Under the pieces are notes generated by a model. The model ran no database searches and was not told where the DNA came from. It saw only the letters and a list, made by a program, of their open reading frames with translations. Both the position numbers and the translations under genes were made by a program. Below are positions 43,762-54,747 of a DNA stretch of 60,080 bases, piece after piece. Positions within the stretch are counted from its first letter, which is position 1. Each line of letters begins with the position of its first letter. The stretch is from assembly GCA_003156805.1 (NCBI GenBank), contig PMHV01000074.1, positions 1 to 60,080 of the forward strand, read 5' to 3'. Source of the stretch: Acidobacteriaceae bacterium. GTDB lineage: Bacteria; Acidobacteriota; Terriglobia; Terriglobales; Acidobacteriaceae.

Positions 43762-44955
43762 CTACTGTGATTTCGGCGTTGCCGGCGCAGAAGCCTGAAC
43801 CGGTTGGTCTGACGCTGCCGTGGATGAGACACCCGCCTGTGTTTGCTTGTTAGGCGGAATTTCCGTCCCGGCTGGATAGATGAAAATCTGCACCGTACCC
43901 CAGTCGGCATCCGAATTCGTTCCCGTCTGCTTGCCCATTCCCAGAGTTTTGAGCTGACTATCGTCAAATCCAAAGTTCTCCACCAGATACTCACGCACCA
44001 CCATGGCCCGGGCTTCTGTTAGCACCAAGTCCTTCTGAGTGTCGCCCTCCATGCCAGTGGACGCCACCACCACCGCAAACCCGAACTGGTTATTCGCCAG
44101 GAACTCGCCGCCGGCGTTTAGAGATTTCTGGTTCTTCAGCTTGGCCGAATCCTGCTTACCGAAAAGCTGCTTCGCTGGGAACGTGAACTCCTTGATCGGT
44201 GTGCCTTGCGGCAGCCGTTCGATCTCATCTCTTGCCAGCTCGGCGGAATCTTCGTAGCCGCGGCTCTTGTAATATCCGCGCAAGAAGAAGTTGTGTTTCA
44301 TGGCTTCCATATTCTCCTGGAAGTCGGTAACTCCCGCTTGCGCCTGCACCATGGTGTCGCGCATGGCGCTCGACGTCTGTTCGAGGTTGCTATAGAGCTG
44401 TTTGTCGTTCACCAGTGCTCCGACGGTTCCCTGCCCCCCATTGATCTTGGCGCTGATAGAGTCGAGATTCGCAGTCGCCCGCGTGGCGTTCTTTATGGCT
44501 TGCTGGCTGCTATCGAGAATGTCGCTGGTCTTCTGAAACAGGTCCGACATTTCCAGGGGCGGCTGGCTAGCGATGATATCGCCATCCCGCACGTCGGCGG
44601 AGCCAGCAGATCCAAACGAGATCGCCAGATATTGATTGCCCAACAGCCCCTCGGTTTCGATTGTAACTACGGAGTCTTGCTTGATGATTTCGTGCGTCGA
44701 CTTGCCGAGATCCATGACTACCGTGACTTTTTCGCCCGGCTTGTGCGGCAACACGATGTTGCGCACAGTTCCAGTGTGAACTCCGCCCACCCGCACGTCG
44801 CCTCCTGCATCTAGGCCCTCCACATTGTCGAATTGCGCCTTCAATTGGTAGGTGGAGCTAAAAAGATATTGCTTGCTCCCGATGATGAAGATACCCGCCA
44901 CTAGAATGGCCAGTGTCGCAACGATGAAAACTCCCAATCGCGCCGCTCTCGGCAT
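43762..44955 (-). CDS. MlaD/MCE domain protein fused to an OmpA-like C-terminus
   Basis: This 397-residue protein starts at an ATG behind AGGAGG. One N-terminal span (LGVFIVATLAILVAGIFIIG) anchors it in the inner membrane. The MCE domain covers about 36-120 (AQFDNVEGLDAGGDVRVGGV; IETEGLLGNQYLAIS). A helical tail follows (AIKNATRATANLDSISAKIN), then an OmpA-like peptidoglycan-binding segment (FAVVVASTGMEGDTQ; LTEARAMVVREYLVENFGFD). It is the periplasmic substrate-binding subunit of an Mla-type phospholipid transporter. The OmpA-like extension is unusual for MlaD and may tether the complex to the cell wall. The last gene of the operon. Confidence 0.88.
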   Translation of the reverse strand: MPRAARLGVFIVATLAILVAGIFIIGSKQYLFSSTYQLKAQFDNVEGLDAGGDVRVGGVHTGTVRNIVLPHKPGEKVTVVMDLGKSTHEIIKQDSVVTIETEGLLGNQYLAISFGSAGSADVRDGDIIASQPPLEMSDLFQKTSDILDSSQQAIKNATRATANLDSISAKINGGQGTVGALVNDKQLYSNLEQTSSAMRDTMVQAQAGVTDFQENMEAMKHNFFLRGYYKSRGYEDSAELARDEIERLPQGTPIKEFTFPAKQLFGKQDSAKLKNQKSLNAGGEFLANNQFGFAVVVASTGMEGDTQKDLVLTEARAMVVREYLVENFGFDDSQLKTLGMGKQTGTNSDADWGTVQIFIYPAGTEIPPNKQTQAGVSSTAASDQPVQASAPATPKSQ

Positions 44956-44963
44956 ATGTCCTC

Positions 44964-45764
44964 CTACGAATGCTTTAGAAATTCCCTGACAAACCCGACG
45001 TCACTTTTCTGAAGTTCTTCAAAGCTGCCTTCGATCACCACATTTCCCTCATTGAGCAAGGCGAGACGGTCCGCAATCGTCTTCGCGCTGTGCAGATCGT
45101 GAGTCACGACAATCGATGCCATATGATGTTCCTCCTGGAGTTTGAGAACCAGATCATCGATTTCCGCGGAACTGATGGGGTCGAGACCAGCCGTGGGCTC
45201 GTCGAGCAGCAGAATATCCGGCTCCAAAGCCAGCGCGCGTGCCAGCCCTACTCGTTTCTGCATCCCACCCGAGATATCCGAAGGCATCTTGGCAAGGTCG
45301 CCTTCCATGCCCACTTCCGCCAGCAGTCCCCTGGCCCGGTCGCCCTGCTCAGACTTCGACATATTCCTCTTATGGTGGAGCAGCGGAAAAGCCACGTTCT
45401 GCTCGACGGTCAGCGAATCGTAAAGCGCGGCGTGCTGAAACAGAAAACCCATTTTCTTCCGGATTTCGCCCATCTGGTCGAGAGTCAGGCCGGCGGTGTC
45501 TTGACCGTGGATGCGAACCGACCCCGAGTCCGGCTTCTGCAGACCGATGATGAGCCTCAGTAATACGCTCTTGCCGGTACCACTGCGCCCCAGCACAGCC
45601 AGGGTTTCGCCGCGTCTGACGGTCAGGCTGATCCCGTTCAAAACCTTCTGACTTCCAAAGGATTTATGCAAGTCCTCGACGGAGACAACTGGCGCGCCGT
45701 CGTCTTGCTCGGCTTCTCCCGGCTTGAGCGCAGTTTGAATCGGAATTTGATCGATTGTGTCCAT
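44964..45764 (-). CDS. mlaF: ABC transporter ATPase, MlaF-like
   Basis: This 266-residue ATPase shows Walker A (LGRSGTGKSVLLRLI), the Q-loop (GFLFQHAALYD), signature motif (DISGGMQKRVGLARALAL), Walker B (ILLLDEPTAGLDPISS) and H-loop (VVTHDLHSAK). SGGMQKR and the QHAALYDSLT element are typical of MlaF/Ttg2A lipid transporters. It energises lipid movement by the MlaE permease. Eight bases separate it from the MCE gene and 44 from the permease gene, so the three are cotranscribed. Confidence 0.95.
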   Translation of the reverse strand: MDTIDQIPIQTALKPGEAEQDDGAPVVSVEDLHKSFGSQKVLNGISLTVRRGETLAVLGRSGTGKSVLLRLIIGLQKPDSGSVRIHGQDTAGLTLDQMGEIRKKMGFLFQHAALYDSLTVEQNVAFPLLHHKRNMSKSEQGDRARGLLAEVGMEGDLAKMPSDISGGMQKRVGLARALALEPDILLLDEPTAGLDPISSAEIDDLVLKLQEEHHMASIVVTHDLHSAKTIADRLALLNEGNVVIEGSFEELQKSDVGFVREFLKHS

Positions 45765-45808
45765 ACTTGTTTCGCGAGCTGCTTAATCCGAAGGTGTTTA
45801 ATCGATGT

Positions 45809-46660
45809 TCACGGGAAAAATATGAGAATGAATTTCACCAGCACGACATCGGCCAGGATCACGAACAGTGAGGACAAGACCACCGAACTGGTGGCCGCGC
45901 GGCCTACCCCGGCAGCGCCTCCCTGGGTCCGCATTCCCTGGAAACACGCGATCAACCCAATGATCAGACCAAACACAGCGGTCTTAAACGTGGGCGGCAA
46001 GAAGTCGTTGAAATCGGCGCCCTTAAAACCGCTATTGATGAACTGGTGGAAAGAGAGGGGCTCAACTAGAGCCTGCGCCACCCAGCCCATCACCAAGCCG
46101 GATAAGTCGGCCGCGAGGGTCAGCAAAGGCAGCATCAGGATGCAAGCCAGGATGCGAGTCGCAGCCAGCAGCCGGTAAGGATTTACCGCAGATGCCTCAA
46201 TAGCATCAATCTGCTCGGTCACTTTCATCGAGGCCAATTCCGCGCCAATGCCAGCGCCCACGCGGCCACTGACCACCAATCCGGTGATGATCGGACCGGT
46301 CTCGTGAATCACGGAGAACACAATAGCGGCGGGAAGCAGCGATTTGGCCCCAAATCGAGTCAGGCTGTACCGGGCTTCCATGGAGAGAACGACCCCGGTG
46401 GCGGCACCGGCCAAAGCGACCAGCGGCAAGGACTTTGATCCTATCTCGTCGAGCTGTCGAAACAATTCGCGGAATTCAAACGGCGGGGTCACTGCAGCCA
46501 GCATCACTTGCCAGAAGAATATTCCCAGATCGCCGAACCACTCGAGAAACTGGATGATCAGACCTTTGGAGGAGTTCACCGCGGCAGGCACGGCTAAGGT
46601 ACGTGGCCCCGGGAGTAGAGGGTTCGTGCCTGCAACCGTCCTGAACTTCCCCTCGATCAC
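45809..46660 (-). CDS. mlaE: MlaE family lipid ABC transporter permease
   Basis: This 283-residue protein has five to six membrane segments and the family core RVGAGIGAELASMKVTEQIDAIEA, written here as VGAGIGAELASMKVTEQID, followed by RILACILMLPLLTLAADLSG. The start is taken as the GTG at 46660, which overlaps the previous stop (GTGA), instead of an ATG at 46720 that lies inside the upstream gene. It forms the membrane channel for the MlaF ATPase and MCE subunit. Confidence 0.92.
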   Translation of the reverse strand: MIEGKFRTVAGTNPLLPGPRTLAVPAAVNSSKGLIIQFLEWFGDLGIFFWQVMLAAVTPPFEFRELFRQLDEIGSKSLPLVALAGAATGVVLSMEARYSLTRFGAKSLLPAAIVFSVIHETGPIITGLVVSGRVGAGIGAELASMKVTEQIDAIEASAVNPYRLLAATRILACILMLPLLTLAADLSGLVMGWVAQALVEPLSFHQFINSGFKGADFNDFLPPTFKTAVFGLIIGLIACFQGMRTQGGAAGVGRAATSSVVLSSLFVILADVVLVKFILIFFP

Positions 46661-47373
46661 GGGTTTGAACCCGGATCTGGCGCTCCGTGCCGATTGTCGA
46701 GATGCATGCGGGAAATCCACGAGTGTGGTCCGCTATAGATAAATTCAAGGGCGACGTTTCCGCTCACATAACCCAGCAAGCTGTAGTTGCCCATTCGGAA
46801 ACCATCTTTGGCGTCGTAGCGGCCCGGATACCACGCATAGACGGCAGTCATCGTGCCAGCATAGGGAGCGACGAGAGCCGGGAAAGAAAAGACTCGATGG
46901 CCATCGTCGCCGCGGCGTGACGTAAAGGTCGAAATCACGGCATGACCCAGCCGCGGAAACACGCCTTTGCACTCGCAGCGATAATACAACGTATCTTCGC
47001 GGAAGGCGTCTGCTAGCGCGTAACGCGTTGTCGTGCTGACCGCCGCGATGCCGAAATCGGAGCCAAATCGTTTGCCGTAACCCTCCGCGCCTTGTTTCCA
47101 TTCCGGCGGCGCGTTATACACTTGGTTAACACCAGCGGCGAGTGCAGCCCCGACTATGGGATACGGGCCGAACGCGTCGAAAAGGTAGTTGTGGATCTTC
47201 GTTGTCTGCGTCGGACGCGCGTACGTAAGGTCTGGTTGCGCCGGGGCCGTACTTGCGACCGTCGTGCCCGAGGAGTCCCGGGAATCGGCCAGAGATTGCG
47301 CCTTTGCCGGCACTGGCAGGCCCGCGAGGCCCGCGACCAGCAATACCAAGAGCATAACTCGGCGCATCTTCAT
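46657..47373 (-). CDS. Exported protein of unknown function, first gene of the mla operon
   Basis: This 238-residue protein starts at ATG 47373 with AAGGAT upstream; a signal peptide (MLLVLLVAGLAGLPVPAKA) ends before QS. The mature part shows TKIHNYLFDAFGPYPIVGAA, WKQGAEGYGKRFGSDFGIAA, CECKGVFPRLGHAVISTFT and SLLGYVSGNVALEFIYSG. These glycine/aromatic-rich blocks suggest a beta-rich or membrane-embedded envelope protein. The stop overlaps the MlaE start, so it is translationally coupled to the lipid transporter. The family is unnamed to me; a role as the outer-envelope partner of the transporter is inferred. Confidence 0.75.
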   Translation of the reverse strand: MKMRRVMLLVLLVAGLAGLPVPAKAQSLADSRDSSGTTVASTAPAQPDLTYARPTQTTKIHNYLFDAFGPYPIVGAALAAGVNQVYNAPPEWKQGAEGYGKRFGSDFGIAAVSTTTRYALADAFREDTLYYRCECKGVFPRLGHAVISTFTSRRGDDGHRVFSFPALVAPYAGTMTAVYAWYPGRYDAKDGFRMGNYSLLGYVSGNVALEFIYSGPHSWISRMHLDNRHGAPDPGSNP

Positions 47374-47429
47374 ATCGAGATCCTTGGCCAATCTATGATG
47401 CCACTTGCCCCCCAAAAGGTTACCGTTCT

Positions 47430-47588
47430 TCATGCGGTAAGCGGGCAAGTTCCATGGTCGCACTGGCACGCAATCTCGACCTCCTCGGATCCCGCTTCCT
47501 TACAGGCTTGACCGCAGTATTTGTCGCCAGATTGCACCAAACACTGGCATGGTACGTGCGCACACTTGTTCTGCTCCGTTGTCGTCAT
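47430..47588 (-). CDS. Bacterial metallothionein (SmtA-like)
   Basis: This 52-residue protein starts at ATG 47588, seven bases after AGGAG. It has eight cysteines and two histidines in the order KCAHVPCQC, YCGQAC and CQCDHGTC (Cys9, 14, 16, 25, 29, 41, 43, 48; His11 and His45). This matches the bacterial metallothioneins that bind zinc, cadmium or copper in a cluster. There is no signal peptide, so it is cytosolic. It lies between the mla operon and a membrane-anchored hypothetical, all on the minus strand. A competing frame at 47500-47685 lacks protein character. Confidence 0.85.
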   Translation of the reverse strand: MTTTEQNKCAHVPCQCLVQSGDKYCGQACKEAGSEEVEIACQCDHGTCPLTA

Positions 47589-47684
47589 CGTCGTTCTCCT
47601 TTTCCAAGTTGCGTCTTAAAGAAGTATTGTGGTCGACAAAATCGACCGCCGTAAGCTGACCTTCTATTGTCTTCCGTTCAGCCA

Positions 47685-48263
47685 TTACGCCACTTCTTTT
47701 CTTTCAACAGCCGCTGGCGCCTGCACCAGTTCCTCAAACAGAGAGCGGTAGTGAATCATCGCCGTTCTCAGATCTTCCGTGGTTGCTGCGTCCTTCCCCA
47801 CCCGCAGCGCAATCTCATGCGCAGACCGGTAGTTCTCCACCACACGGGGATGGTCGACAGAAATGTCGGCGGTACGTTGATCGAAATCGGATACGGGATA
47901 GCCGCGAGCTTTCATTAAAGAGGACACTAGGTCATCGGCTTCTGCGACTGCCCCCTTCGGAGAATCGACAAAACGAGACTGCACGGATTCCCACCGTCTC
48001 GAAAAGCGTTCTCGTTCCATCGGATCAAGCTCGCGAATGTTGAGCTCTTCAACCCGTTTCTCGCGATCCGCCAATTTCGCTTCTGCTTTTCGCTCGGACC
48101 CGTGCTGCCGCAATGCCCGCTCGTACTCGGGCCCAAACCTTTGCCTCAGGTCTGCAGTCGTACGCCTGCGTTTTCGCGTGTACAACCAAGCAAGCACCGC
48201 GATGAGCAGAATCACTACGACCGCCAGCACAATCAGCTTAGGATCCATCAGATTTAGATTCAT
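47685..48263 (-). CDS. Membrane-anchored hypothetical protein
   Basis: This 192-residue protein starts at ATG 48263, five bases after GGGAGG. One N-terminal membrane helix (LIVLAVVVILLIAVLAWLYT) is followed by RKRRR and a charged cytosolic helical domain: LRQRFGPEYERALRQHGSER, then NIRELDPMERERFSRRWESV and a segment with MIHYRSLFEEL. The topology is N-out/C-in. The family is common and uncharacterised in soil bacteria and often lies near stress genes. Divergent from the proton ATPase gene. Confidence 0.75.
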   Translation of the reverse strand: MNLNLMDPKLIVLAVVVILLIAVLAWLYTRKRRRTTADLRQRFGPEYERALRQHGSERKAEAKLADREKRVEELNIRELDPMERERFSRRWESVQSRFVDSPKGAVAEADDLVSSLMKARGYPVSDFDQRTADISVDHPRVVENYRSAHEIALRVGKDAATTEDLRTAMIHYRSLFEELVQAPAAVERKEVA

Positions 48264-48443
48264 CAAAACCTCCCTTACACCACGAAGCCCTGTCTGGGAA
48301 TCGGAACCTTTTGAACCTCAGTATCAAACTTTTGGCTTCGAAAAACTGATCAGAATTGATCGTCCTATGAGTCAGTGCTATCCCATCCGGCCGAGGGCGC
48401 ATTAGGGGTGGAAAGAAGGGAAAGACTGGCGCAGTGTTCCCAA

Positions 48444-50951
48444 ATGAACAGTACGATTTCTTACGACTCGCTAAGATTGGAACAGCAGAGTAAATCTCTC
48501 AAGCTCGAAAGGCCCGGTGAAACCATGCCTGCAGGCACTGCCAACTCGACTGCTCCAGTGAGAAAAGCGCCGGCTAGCGGTGGCGATAATCTGTCGCGCG
48601 GTCTCACGAGCGACGAAGCCCGAGCTCGGCTTGCGAAGTACGGTCCGAATGCAATGCCGGACACCGCGATACCGGCATGGCGTATGGCGCTGGCCAAGTT
48701 TTGGGCGCCGGTTCCATGGATGCTCGAAGCCGCGATCATCCTCCAGGCCGTGCTCCACGAGTATGTCGAAGCCGCGGTCATTGCCGCGCTTCTGGTATTC
48801 AACGCTGCTCTTGGATTTTTCCAGGAGGGACGCGCACAGGCTACTCTTGCCGCTCTGAAATCGCGGCTCGCACTTACGGCCTCGGTGCGCCGCGACGGCT
48901 CTTGGCAGAACATACCCGCTACTGAACTGGTGCCCGGCGACACGGTGAAGCTGTCGCTCGGTGGCGTCGTTGCAGCCGACGTGAAGTTGGTCGAGGGGTC
49001 GATCCTGCTCGATCAGTCCATGCTGACCGGCGAATCCGTCCCCATCGAAGCTGGACCGGGCCTGCAAACTTACGCGGGGGCGCTGGTGAGGCGCGGAGAA
49101 GCCACGGCAACCGTCACCGCAACCGGGGCGCGCACTAAATTCGGCCATACTGCGGAACTCGTCCGCACCGCCCACGTGGAGAGTACCCAGCAAAAAACCG
49201 TGGTGCGCGTGGTGCGAAATCTTGCCATCTTCAATGGCGCAATCATCGTCTTGCTGGTGGCGTATGCCCACGCCCGTAAAATGCCGATCGTCGAAATTAT
49301 CCCTCTCGTTCTCACCGCTGTTCTGGCGTCTATCCCTGTGGCGCTGCCCGCCACGTTTACGCTGGCAGCGGCGCTGGGCGCGAAGGCCCTGGCACGATTG
49401 GGTGTGCTACCAACGCGATTGTCCGCTGTGGACGAGGCGGCAACGCTCGACGTTCTTTGCTCGGACAAAACCGGGACGTTAACTCGCAACGAACTGGCGA
49501 TCACTGCCATCCGTCCTCAGCCGGGCTTCGATGAAGCGCACGTGCTGGCAATTGCAGCCCTGGCCAGTTCCGATGGCGGACAGGATCCCGTGGACACAGC
49601 CATTCGCGCTGCCGCCACGAAAGCAAACACCACCAATCCATCGAAACTGAACCAGACTAAACTGACCAAGTTGGTTCCATTCGATCCAGCGACAAAAATG
49701 TCCGAGGCGACAGCGGTGGATGCGAACGGCGGCACTCTCCGTGCCGTGAAGGGAGCATTTGCGGCGGTCATCAAACTGACCGAACCCGCGCCAACTGCGG
49801 CCGCGACGGCGCACGAACTTGAAGCGAAAGGCTACCGGGTGCTGGCCGTCGCCATGGGTACATCGGCGACGATGCGGCTTGCAGGAATCATCGCGCTGAG
49901 CGATCCACCTCGGGCGGATGCGGCCGACCTGATCAAGGAGTTGCACACTTTGGGCGTGCGCACCGTGATGGTGACCGGCGATGCACCGGCGACGGCGGCG
50001 ATCATTGCAAGAGCCGTGGGACTTGACGGAGCGATCTGTCCGCCCGGGCCAATCCCCGAGAACGCACGTCCGGAAGACTTTGCGGTCTTTGCCGGAGTTC
50101 TTCCGGAGGATAAGTATCACCTTGTGCAGGCGTTCCAGAAGAGCGGCCACACCGTGGGCATGTGTGGCGATGGCGCCAATGACGCGCCAGCGCTACGCCA
50201 GGCGCAGATGGGGATTGCGGTTTCGACGGCGACCGACGTGGCCAAGTCAGCCGCCGGAATCGTGCTGACCAAGCCCGGACTCGAGGGTGTCGTGGCTGCG
50301 GTAAAAGAAGGCCGGGTAACGTTCCAGCGCATCCTGACCTATACCTTGAATTCTGTGACAAAGAAGATTGTGCAGGTGCTCTTCCTGGCGGTGGGTCTGA
50401 TCATAACCGGACACGCGATCCTGACCCCCATGTTGATGGTGATTATCATGATCACCGGCGACTTTCTGGGCATGTCCTTGACCACGGACAACGTGCGGCC
50501 GTCCCCGATGCCAAATGCATGGCGAGTGGGTAACTTGACCATCGCGGGCGTTTTCGTGGGTATCTGCGAGCTGGTGTTTTGCACCGCCGTGCTGGCCATG
50601 GGCAAATTCCGCCTAGGTCTTGGAATTGAGGCACTGCGAACTCTCGCCTTCCTGGTCATCGTGTTCGGCAATCAAGCAACCATGTATACGAATCGAACTC
50701 GTCAGCACTTGTGGTCGACACGTCCGAGCTCCTGGCTGGTAGTTTCGTCGGTGGTTGATCTGTTGATCGCCTCGACGCTGGCGAATCGCGGGATCGCTAT
50801 GGCGCCTCTGCCATTGCTCGTAATGGGAGGAACGCTGGTAGGGGCAGTGGTCTTTGCATTCATGGTGGACACTGTCAAAGTCCCGGTATTCCATCGCCTC
50901 AGCATCGCCGAGAACCCAATCGGCCTCTCCCCACTAGGAATCCGTAAATAG
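48444..50951 (+). CDS. P3A-type plasma-membrane proton-exporting ATPase
   Basis: This protein of about 835 residues has the P-type ATPase order: actuator motif [10 protein letters not shown], phosphorylated Asp341 in [12 protein letters not shown], the nucleotide domain (KGAFAAVIK), [16 protein letters not shown] and the hinge [20 protein letters not shown], with about ten membrane segments including [14 protein letters not shown]. The absence of heavy-metal domains and the short N-terminus favour the P3A proton-pump group that includes archaeal and fungal H+-ATPases. The start is uncertain: ATG 48444 or ATG 48525. It converges with phosphoketolase, overlapping it by 18 bases. A role in acid resistance is likely. 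Confidence 0.9.
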   Translation: MNSTISYDSLRLEQQSKSLKLERPGETMPAGTANSTAPVRKAPASGGDNLSRGLTSDEARARLAKYGPNAMPDTAIPAWRMALAKFWAPVPWMLEAAIILQAVLHEYVEAAVIAALLVFNAALGFFQEGRAQATLAALKSRLALTASVRRDGSWQNIPATELVPGDTVKLSLGGVVAADVKLVEGSILLDQSMLTGESVPIEAGPGLQTYAGALVRRGEATATVTATGARTKFGHTAELVRTAHVESTQQKTVVRVVRNLAIFNGAIIVLLVAYAHARKMPIVEIIPLVLTAVLASIPVALPATFTLAAALGAKALARLGVLPTRLSAVDEAATLDVLCSDKTGTLTRNELAITAIRPQPGFDEAHVLAIAALASSDGGQDPVDTAIRAAATKANTTNPSKLNQTKLTKLVPFDPATKMSEATAVDANGGTLRAVKGAFAAVIKLTEPAPTAAATAHELEAKGYRVLAVAMGTSATMRLAGIIALSDPPRADAADLIKELHTLGVRTVMVTGDAPATAAIIARAVGLDGAICPPGPIPENARPEDFAVFAGVLPEDKYHLVQAFQKSGHTVGMCGDGANDAPALRQAQMGIAVSTATDVAKSAAGIVLTKPGLEGVVAAVKEGRVTFQRILTYTLNSVTKKIVQVLFLAVGLIITGHAILTPMLMVIIMITGDFLGMSLTTDNVRPSPMPNAWRVGNLTIAGVFVGICELVFCTAVLAMGKFRLGLGIEALRTLAFLVIVFGNQATMYTNRTRQHLWSTRPSSWLVVSSVVDLLIASTLANRGIAMAPLPLLVMGGTLVGAVVFAFMVDTVKVPVFHRLSIAENPIGLSPLGIRK

Positions 50952-53468
50952 GGCGGCGCGAGGTTGTCCTTTCGCCAGGGGCACCGGAGCGGTGGGCTCG
51001 CTAAAGTCCTTTGTCCAACTCCAATTCCGGATTTCCGGCATATCTTGAAAATGCTGCCGGATATACACGTGGTGCTCATACAACTTGCGGTTGAACATAT
51101 CGATCGCATCCGACGCCTGCGAACGCAGTCGCGGGACATGCTTGAGCGCGTCGATGGCCAGGTGGAAGCGGCTCATTTTGTTCAGCACCACCATATCGAA
51201 TGGAGTGGTGGTTGTGCCCTCATCATTAAATCCGCGCACGTGGAACCGGGCCTCATTGGCACGCCCATGCACCATGCTGTGGATGAGCCAGCGGTAGCCA
51301 TGGAAGGCGAAGATCACATCAACGTCCCTTGTAAACAGCGCGTTAAATGAAATGTTATCCATCCCGTGGGGATGATCGTCGGGGCTCATCAGCACGCTGA
51401 GATCGACGACATTCACGACGCGCACCTTGATGCCAGGCACATACTTTTGCAGCAGCCAGGATGTGGCGCAGGCCTCGATGGTCGGGACATCGCCGGCGCA
51501 AGCCAGAACGATGTCCGGTTCGGTTCCCCCATCGTTCGTAGCGAATTTCCAGATTGACGCGCCTTGAGAGCAATGAGCGAGTGCTTCTTCAAATGTGAGC
51601 CACTGCAGCTCTGGCTGTTTTCCGCAGGTAACGACGTTGACGTAATTTCGGCTGCGCAAGCAATGATCGAATACATTGAGCAAGCAATTTGAATCCGGCG
51701 GGTAGTAGACTCGAATCACCTCGCTGCGCCGTTGCAGCGCATTGTCGACAAAGCCCGGCGCCTGGTGGCTGAAGCCATTGTGGTCATTTCGCCAAGCGTG
51801 GCTGGTGAGCAAGACATTCAAAGAGGCGAGCGGCCTGCGCCAGGGGTATTCCAGGCATTGCTCCATCCACTTCGCGTGCTGCGTAACCATGGAATCAACC
51901 ACCTGAGCGAATGCCTCGTAAGAAGACCACATGCCATGTCTGCCAGTCAGCAGATAGCCTTCTAGCCAGCCTTCGCAAAGATGTTCACTGAGCACTTCCA
52001 TCACCCGGCCGTCGGGAGCCAGATGGTCGTCGATGGATACAATCGTCTCCATGGTGCAACGGTCGGTCGCGTCAAACACGGGATTCAGCCGATTCGAGTT
52101 GGTCTCGTCCGGACAGAACAGCCGGAAGTTGGCGGGGTTGAGCTTAATGACATCGCGCAGATACTCTCCCAACTTTCGCGGCGCTTCCGCCACTACCTCG
52201 CCCGGGCCGGGGATGGACAATGCGTATTGGGCAAAGTCGGGCAGATTGAGCGCCTTCAGGACTCGCCCGCCGTTGACATGAGGACTTGCGCCCATACGGC
52301 GATTTCCGTCCGGGGCCAGCGCTGCAAGCTCAGCGACCAGACGTCCTTCCTGATCAAATAACTCGTGGGGCCGGTACTTCCGCATCCAGGCTTCGAGCAT
52401 CTTCAAGTGTTCGGGATTCTCGCACACGGTGGAGAGCGGAACCTGGTGCGCACGGAATGTGCCTTCGATGGGCACACCGTCCACCTCCTTCGGGCATGTC
52501 CAGCCCTTCGGAGTGCGCAGGATGATCATCGGCCACGATTGCCGGGGCTGGTCTTTCTTCGTGTTTGTCGGCGCATCTTTTGTCCGAGCGACCTTCTGAA
52601 TATCTCGGATGCCGGCGTAGCAACGATCGAGAGCACTCGCAAGAAGTTGATGCACGATTTCGGGATCGTCGCCTTCAACGAAATAGGGAGTGTAGCCAAG
52701 CCCTTTGTGGAAACAGATAAGCTCTTCGTCACTCGTACGAGCCGTGACCGTGGGGCCGGAGATTTTGTAACCATTCAGGTGCAGAATCGGCAGAACCGCT
52801 CCGTCTCTCGCTGGATTCAGGAATTTGACACTCTTCCAGCTGCCTTCGAGCGGGCAGGTCTCGGCCTCGCCATCGCCGACGACGCAAGCCACAATCAGGT
52901 CAGGATTGTCGAAGGCCGCTCCAAAGGCGTGGACCAGCGAATAGCCAAGTTCGCCGCCTTCATGCATAGAGTTCGGTGTATGCGGCCCGCAGTGACTGGG
53001 AATGCCTCCGGGGGTGGAAAAGGACCGAAAGAAAAGGCGCATCCCATGGACGTCCTCGGTAATTTCAGGATGCACATCGGTATAAGTTCCTTCGAGGTAC
53101 GCACATGCGTTCAGCGTCGGCCCACCGTGGCCAGGGCCCGCGATGTAAATAATGTTTGCGTCGGTTTTCCGGATCAGCCGGTTCAAATGCACGTAGATGA
53201 AATTCTGCCCGGCAGATGTGCCCCAATGCCCCAGCAAGCGCGGCTTGATGTTCTCTTTTGTTAGCGGTTCTCGGAGCAGCGGATTATCTTGGAGATAGAT
53301 CTGGCCCACGCAGAGATAATTGGCGGCGCACCAATAGCGATGCATCTTACCCAAGAGGTCGGCCGAAAGCGGCCCAATCGGCTTCACTGTGGCAGGAAAG
53401 GTTTCAGTGTTCTTCGCTTTTTCGTCAATTTCGACGACGGTCGATAAAGCGGCGTCAAACTCAAGCAT
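50934..53468 (-). CDS. xfp: Xylulose-5-phosphate/fructose-6-phosphate phosphoketolase
   Basis: This 844-residue thiamine-diphosphate enzyme starts at ATG 53468 behind AGGAGC. It splits xylulose 5-phosphate or fructose 6-phosphate with phosphate into acetyl phosphate plus a shorter sugar phosphate. Seen are [40 protein letters not shown], the ThDP motif [31 protein letters not shown] and the C-terminal [18 protein letters not shown]. It is slightly longer than most family members. Acetate kinase follows upstream by 16 bases on the same strand, so the two form the phosphoketolase-acetate shunt that yields ATP. Confidence 0.95.
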   Translation of the reverse strand: MLEFDAALSTVVEIDEKAKNTETFPATVKPIGPLSADLLGKMHRYWCAANYLCVGQIYLQDNPLLREPLTKENIKPRLLGHWGTSAGQNFIYVHLNRLIRKTDANIIYIAGPGHGGPTLNACAYLEGTYTDVHPEITEDVHGMRLFFRSFSTPGGIPSHCGPHTPNSMHEGGELGYSLVHAFGAAFDNPDLIVACVVGDGEAETCPLEGSWKSVKFLNPARDGAVLPILHLNGYKISGPTVTARTSDEELICFHKGLGYTPYFVEGDDPEIVHQLLASALDRCYAGIRDIQKVARTKDAPTNTKKDQPRQSWPMIILRTPKGWTCPKEVDGVPIEGTFRAHQVPLSTVCENPEHLKMLEAWMRKYRPHELFDQEGRLVAELAALAPDGNRRMGASPHVNGGRVLKALNLPDFAQYALSIPGPGEVVAEAPRKLGEYLRDVIKLNPANFRLFCPDETNSNRLNPVFDATDRCTMETIVSIDDHLAPDGRVMEVLSEHLCEGWLEGYLLTGRHGMWSSYEAFAQVVDSMVTQHAKWMEQCLEYPWRRPLASLNVLLTSHAWRNDHNGFSHQAPGFVDNALQRRSEVIRVYYPPDSNCLLNVFDHCLRSRNYVNVVTCGKQPELQWLTFEEALAHCSQGASIWKFATNDGGTEPDIVLACAGDVPTIEACATSWLLQKYVPGIKVRVVNVVDLSVLMSPDDHPHGMDNISFNALFTRDVDVIFAFHGYRWLIHSMVHGRANEARFHVRGFNDEGTTTTPFDMVVLNKMSRFHLAIDALKHVPRLRSQASDAIDMFNRKLYEHHVYIRQHFQDMPEIRNWSWTKDFSEPTAPVPLAKGQPRAALFTDS

Positions 53469-53484
53469 CTTTGCTCCTAAATAG

Positions 53485-54684
53485 TTAGGCATTCGTCCAC
53501 CCGAGAGCAGAGAGGACATGCCGCACGATCATTAGATCTTCGTTGGTTTTTATGACGCGCACTCTTACGCGGCTTTCGGAGGCCGATATCAATGCCGCGT
53601 CGGCTTCGTTGCATGGCACATCCAAATGAATGCCCAGAAAGTCCAAGCCATCGCAGATCCGGTGGCGAACCACGGGCGCGTGCTCGCCAATTCCTCCAGC
53701 GAAGACCAGCACGTCCAGCCCCCCCAGAACTGCGGCATAGGCGCCAATGTATTTCTTCGCCCGGTAACAGAACAGATCCAACGCGTCACCCGCCCGAGCA
53801 TCCTGGTGGATATTGTCCAGCAAGACCTTCATATCTCCGGAAGTCCCCGAAACTCCCAGCAGTCCGGATTCCTTATTCACCAGTGCATTCATCTCTTTCG
53901 CGGACATCTTCTTGTGCCCGAAAAGATAGAGCAGCACACCCGGATCGACATCACCAGAACGGGTAGCCATAACAAGTCCTTCGAGAGGAGTAAAGCCCAT
54001 TGAGGTGTCGATGCTTTTGCCCTCTTTGACCGCAGCCATGCTGGCGCCGCTACCGAGATGTGCAATGATCACGCGCCCGTTCGCGAGCTCTCCTTCGAGC
54101 GCGTGCAGTTCGCTCATTACGTACTCGTAGGAAAGCCCGTGAAAGCCATACCGTTGAATGTCCTCGTCATAGAACCGTCGAGGCAACGCATACATGCGCG
54201 CAACGCGTGGAAGAGAGCTATGAAACGCCGTGTCGAAACACGCCACTTGCGGAAGCCCCGGAAATTTCCCGGCGATGAACTTAATTCCCCGGATCGCCGC
54301 CGGCATGTGATCGGGGTCGAGAGGCACAAGCTGCTCCATCTCCGACAAGAATTCCGGGGTGATTCGTTGTGGGTCCTTGTGTCGAGGCCCACCCTGGACG
54401 AGCCGGTGACCTGCAGCCGCCAGTCCCGAGAGGAAGCCGTGCTCGCGCAGCCACGTAAACATTGCTTCCAACGCAGCACTTGCGTCCCCACCATCGAACG
54501 CGGAATCGAACAAGGAGGTTCCATGCGGATCTGCAATCTTCAAACGGCCGCCCGACACGCCGGCCTGATCAACCGTCATCGAAAGGAGAAGTTCGTCATG
54601 ATTTCCCGCTTCATAGAGTGCAGACTTCAACGTCGCAGACCCTCGGTTCACCGTTAAGATGCGCCTTTGGTGTTGGACCGTCAC
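53485..54684 (-). CDS. ackA: Acetate kinase
   Basis: This 399-residue kinase converts acetyl phosphate and ADP to acetate and ATP. It starts at a GTG with TAGGAT upstream. The phosphate-binding opening [13 protein letters not shown] differs from the common LVLNxGSSSx[44 protein letters not shown] and [14 protein letters not shown] are the family motifs. It is the partner of phosphoketolase next to it. No phosphotransacetylase is present, so acetyl phosphate from phosphoketolase is the obvious substrate. Confidence 0.94.
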   Translation of the reverse strand: MTVQHQRRILTVNRGSATLKSALYEAGNHDELLLSMTVDQAGVSGGRLKIADPHGTSLFDSAFDGGDASAALEAMFTWLREHGFLSGLAAAGHRLVQGGPRHKDPQRITPEFLSEMEQLVPLDPDHMPAAIRGIKFIAGKFPGLPQVACFDTAFHSSLPRVARMYALPRRFYDEDIQRYGFHGLSYEYVMSELHALEGELANGRVIIAHLGSGASMAAVKEGKSIDTSMGFTPLEGLVMATRSGDVDPGVLLYLFGHKKMSAKEMNALVNKESGLLGVSGTSGDMKVLLDNIHQDARAGDALDLFCYRAKKYIGAYAAVLGGLDVLVFAGGIGEHAPVVRHRICDGLDFLGIHLDVPCNEADAALISASESRVRVRVIKTNEDLMIVRHVLSALGWTNA

Positions 54685-54747
54685 AAAGTCATCCTACAGA
54701 AATTGGTGTGCCGGCTGCGTCAAAGACTGCCGATTTGTGCTGATTCC

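Noticed and set aside
47500..47685. 61-residue frame on the minus strand
   Set aside because: It competes with the metallothionein gene, has no family resemblance and lacks the good ribosome site that the metallothionein has.
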